Source: a virus. From it: DNA of 23,513 bases. The notes beneath the pieces are model-generated. The model made no database searches and was not told where the DNA came from. It saw only the letters and a list, made by a program, of their open reading frames with translations. Position numbers and translations under genes: made by a program. Positions 23,508-23,513 of the stretch are shown piece after piece. How positions within the stretch are numbered: position 1 is the stretch's first letter; each line of letters opens with the position of its first letter. Location of the stretch: positions 1 to 23,513 of the IMG/VR virus record IMGVR_UViG_3300044981_000305; one strand, 5' to 3'.

Positions 23508-23513
23508 ATGCCC
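23508..23513 (+). CDS. Possible start of the next gene (cut by the window end)
   Basis: GAGGAG (23499-23504) is followed by ATGATG (23505-23510). The second ATG has workable but short spacing to the Shine-Dalgarno sequence, so a gene probably starts at 23508 or 23505 and runs out of the window. Only two or three codons are visible, so nothing can be said about the product. Other genes here start equally close to the previous stop. Confidence 0.3.

Noticed and set aside
1-23513. Reassigned TAG stop codon
   Set aside because: None of the 14 visible stops is TAG, which hinted at it, but all genes are full length under the standard code and the number of genes is too small to conclude anything.
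1-23513. CRISPR arrays, tRNA genes, insertion sequences, attachment sites
   Set aside because: No regularly spaced repeats, cloverleaf-like stretches, transposase or integrase frames were seen; almost all sequence is accounted for by tail genes.

Overview
The window looks like part of the tail-structure region of a large contractile-tailed bacteriophage (myovirus-type, Caudoviricetes). Every supported gene is on the + strand, genes abut or overlap by a few bases, and the longest gap is 138 nt. A sheath gene, a tube gene, a frameshifting pair of tail-assembly-chaperone frames, a tape measure and a baseplate hub follow one another in the order usual for contractile tails. Several proteins are very large (1971, 1686 and 957 aa), which points to a big phage genome, possibly jumbo class. 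The host cannot be read from this window. The standard bacterial code fits: the 14 visible stops are 11 TAA, 3 TGA and no TAG.

Left part (1-3617), fibre and membrane proteins: the 3' end of a His-x-His-rich fibre or spike gene is followed by an AT-rich GIY-YIG homing endonuclease that overlaps the next gene by ATGA. That next gene encodes a 513-aa fibre-like protein. Two small membrane proteins follow (three and two predicted membrane segments), which are holin-like but without a lysin beside them.

Middle (3617-10359): a 1971-aa virion protein with a long run of right-handed beta-helix-like repeats is coupled by TAATG to a 275-aa protein that may be a tail terminator or sheath stabiliser (T4 gp15-like). 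A 138-nt gap with a small hairpin follows.

Right part (10498-23496): sheath (957 aa) and tube (227 aa) end at a strong intrinsic terminator, so they may form their own highly expressed block. Next come the tail assembly chaperone, with a textbook -1 frameshift site (A AAA AAA preceded by a perfect Shine-Dalgarno-like sequence), the tape measure (752 aa, with a lone C-terminal CPHC motif), a 312-aa baseplate protein and a 1686-aa hub protein. Together these genes build a contractile injection tail: the chaperone pair coats the tape measure, tube and sheath polymerise on the hub to the length set by the tape measure, and the fibres and beta-helix protein recognise the host.

I found no tRNA, CRISPR array, insertion sequence or integrase. 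The strongest observations are the dnaX-like frameshift cassette, the endonuclease with a duplicated DNA-binding module, and the unusually enlarged hub, sheath and beta-helix proteins.
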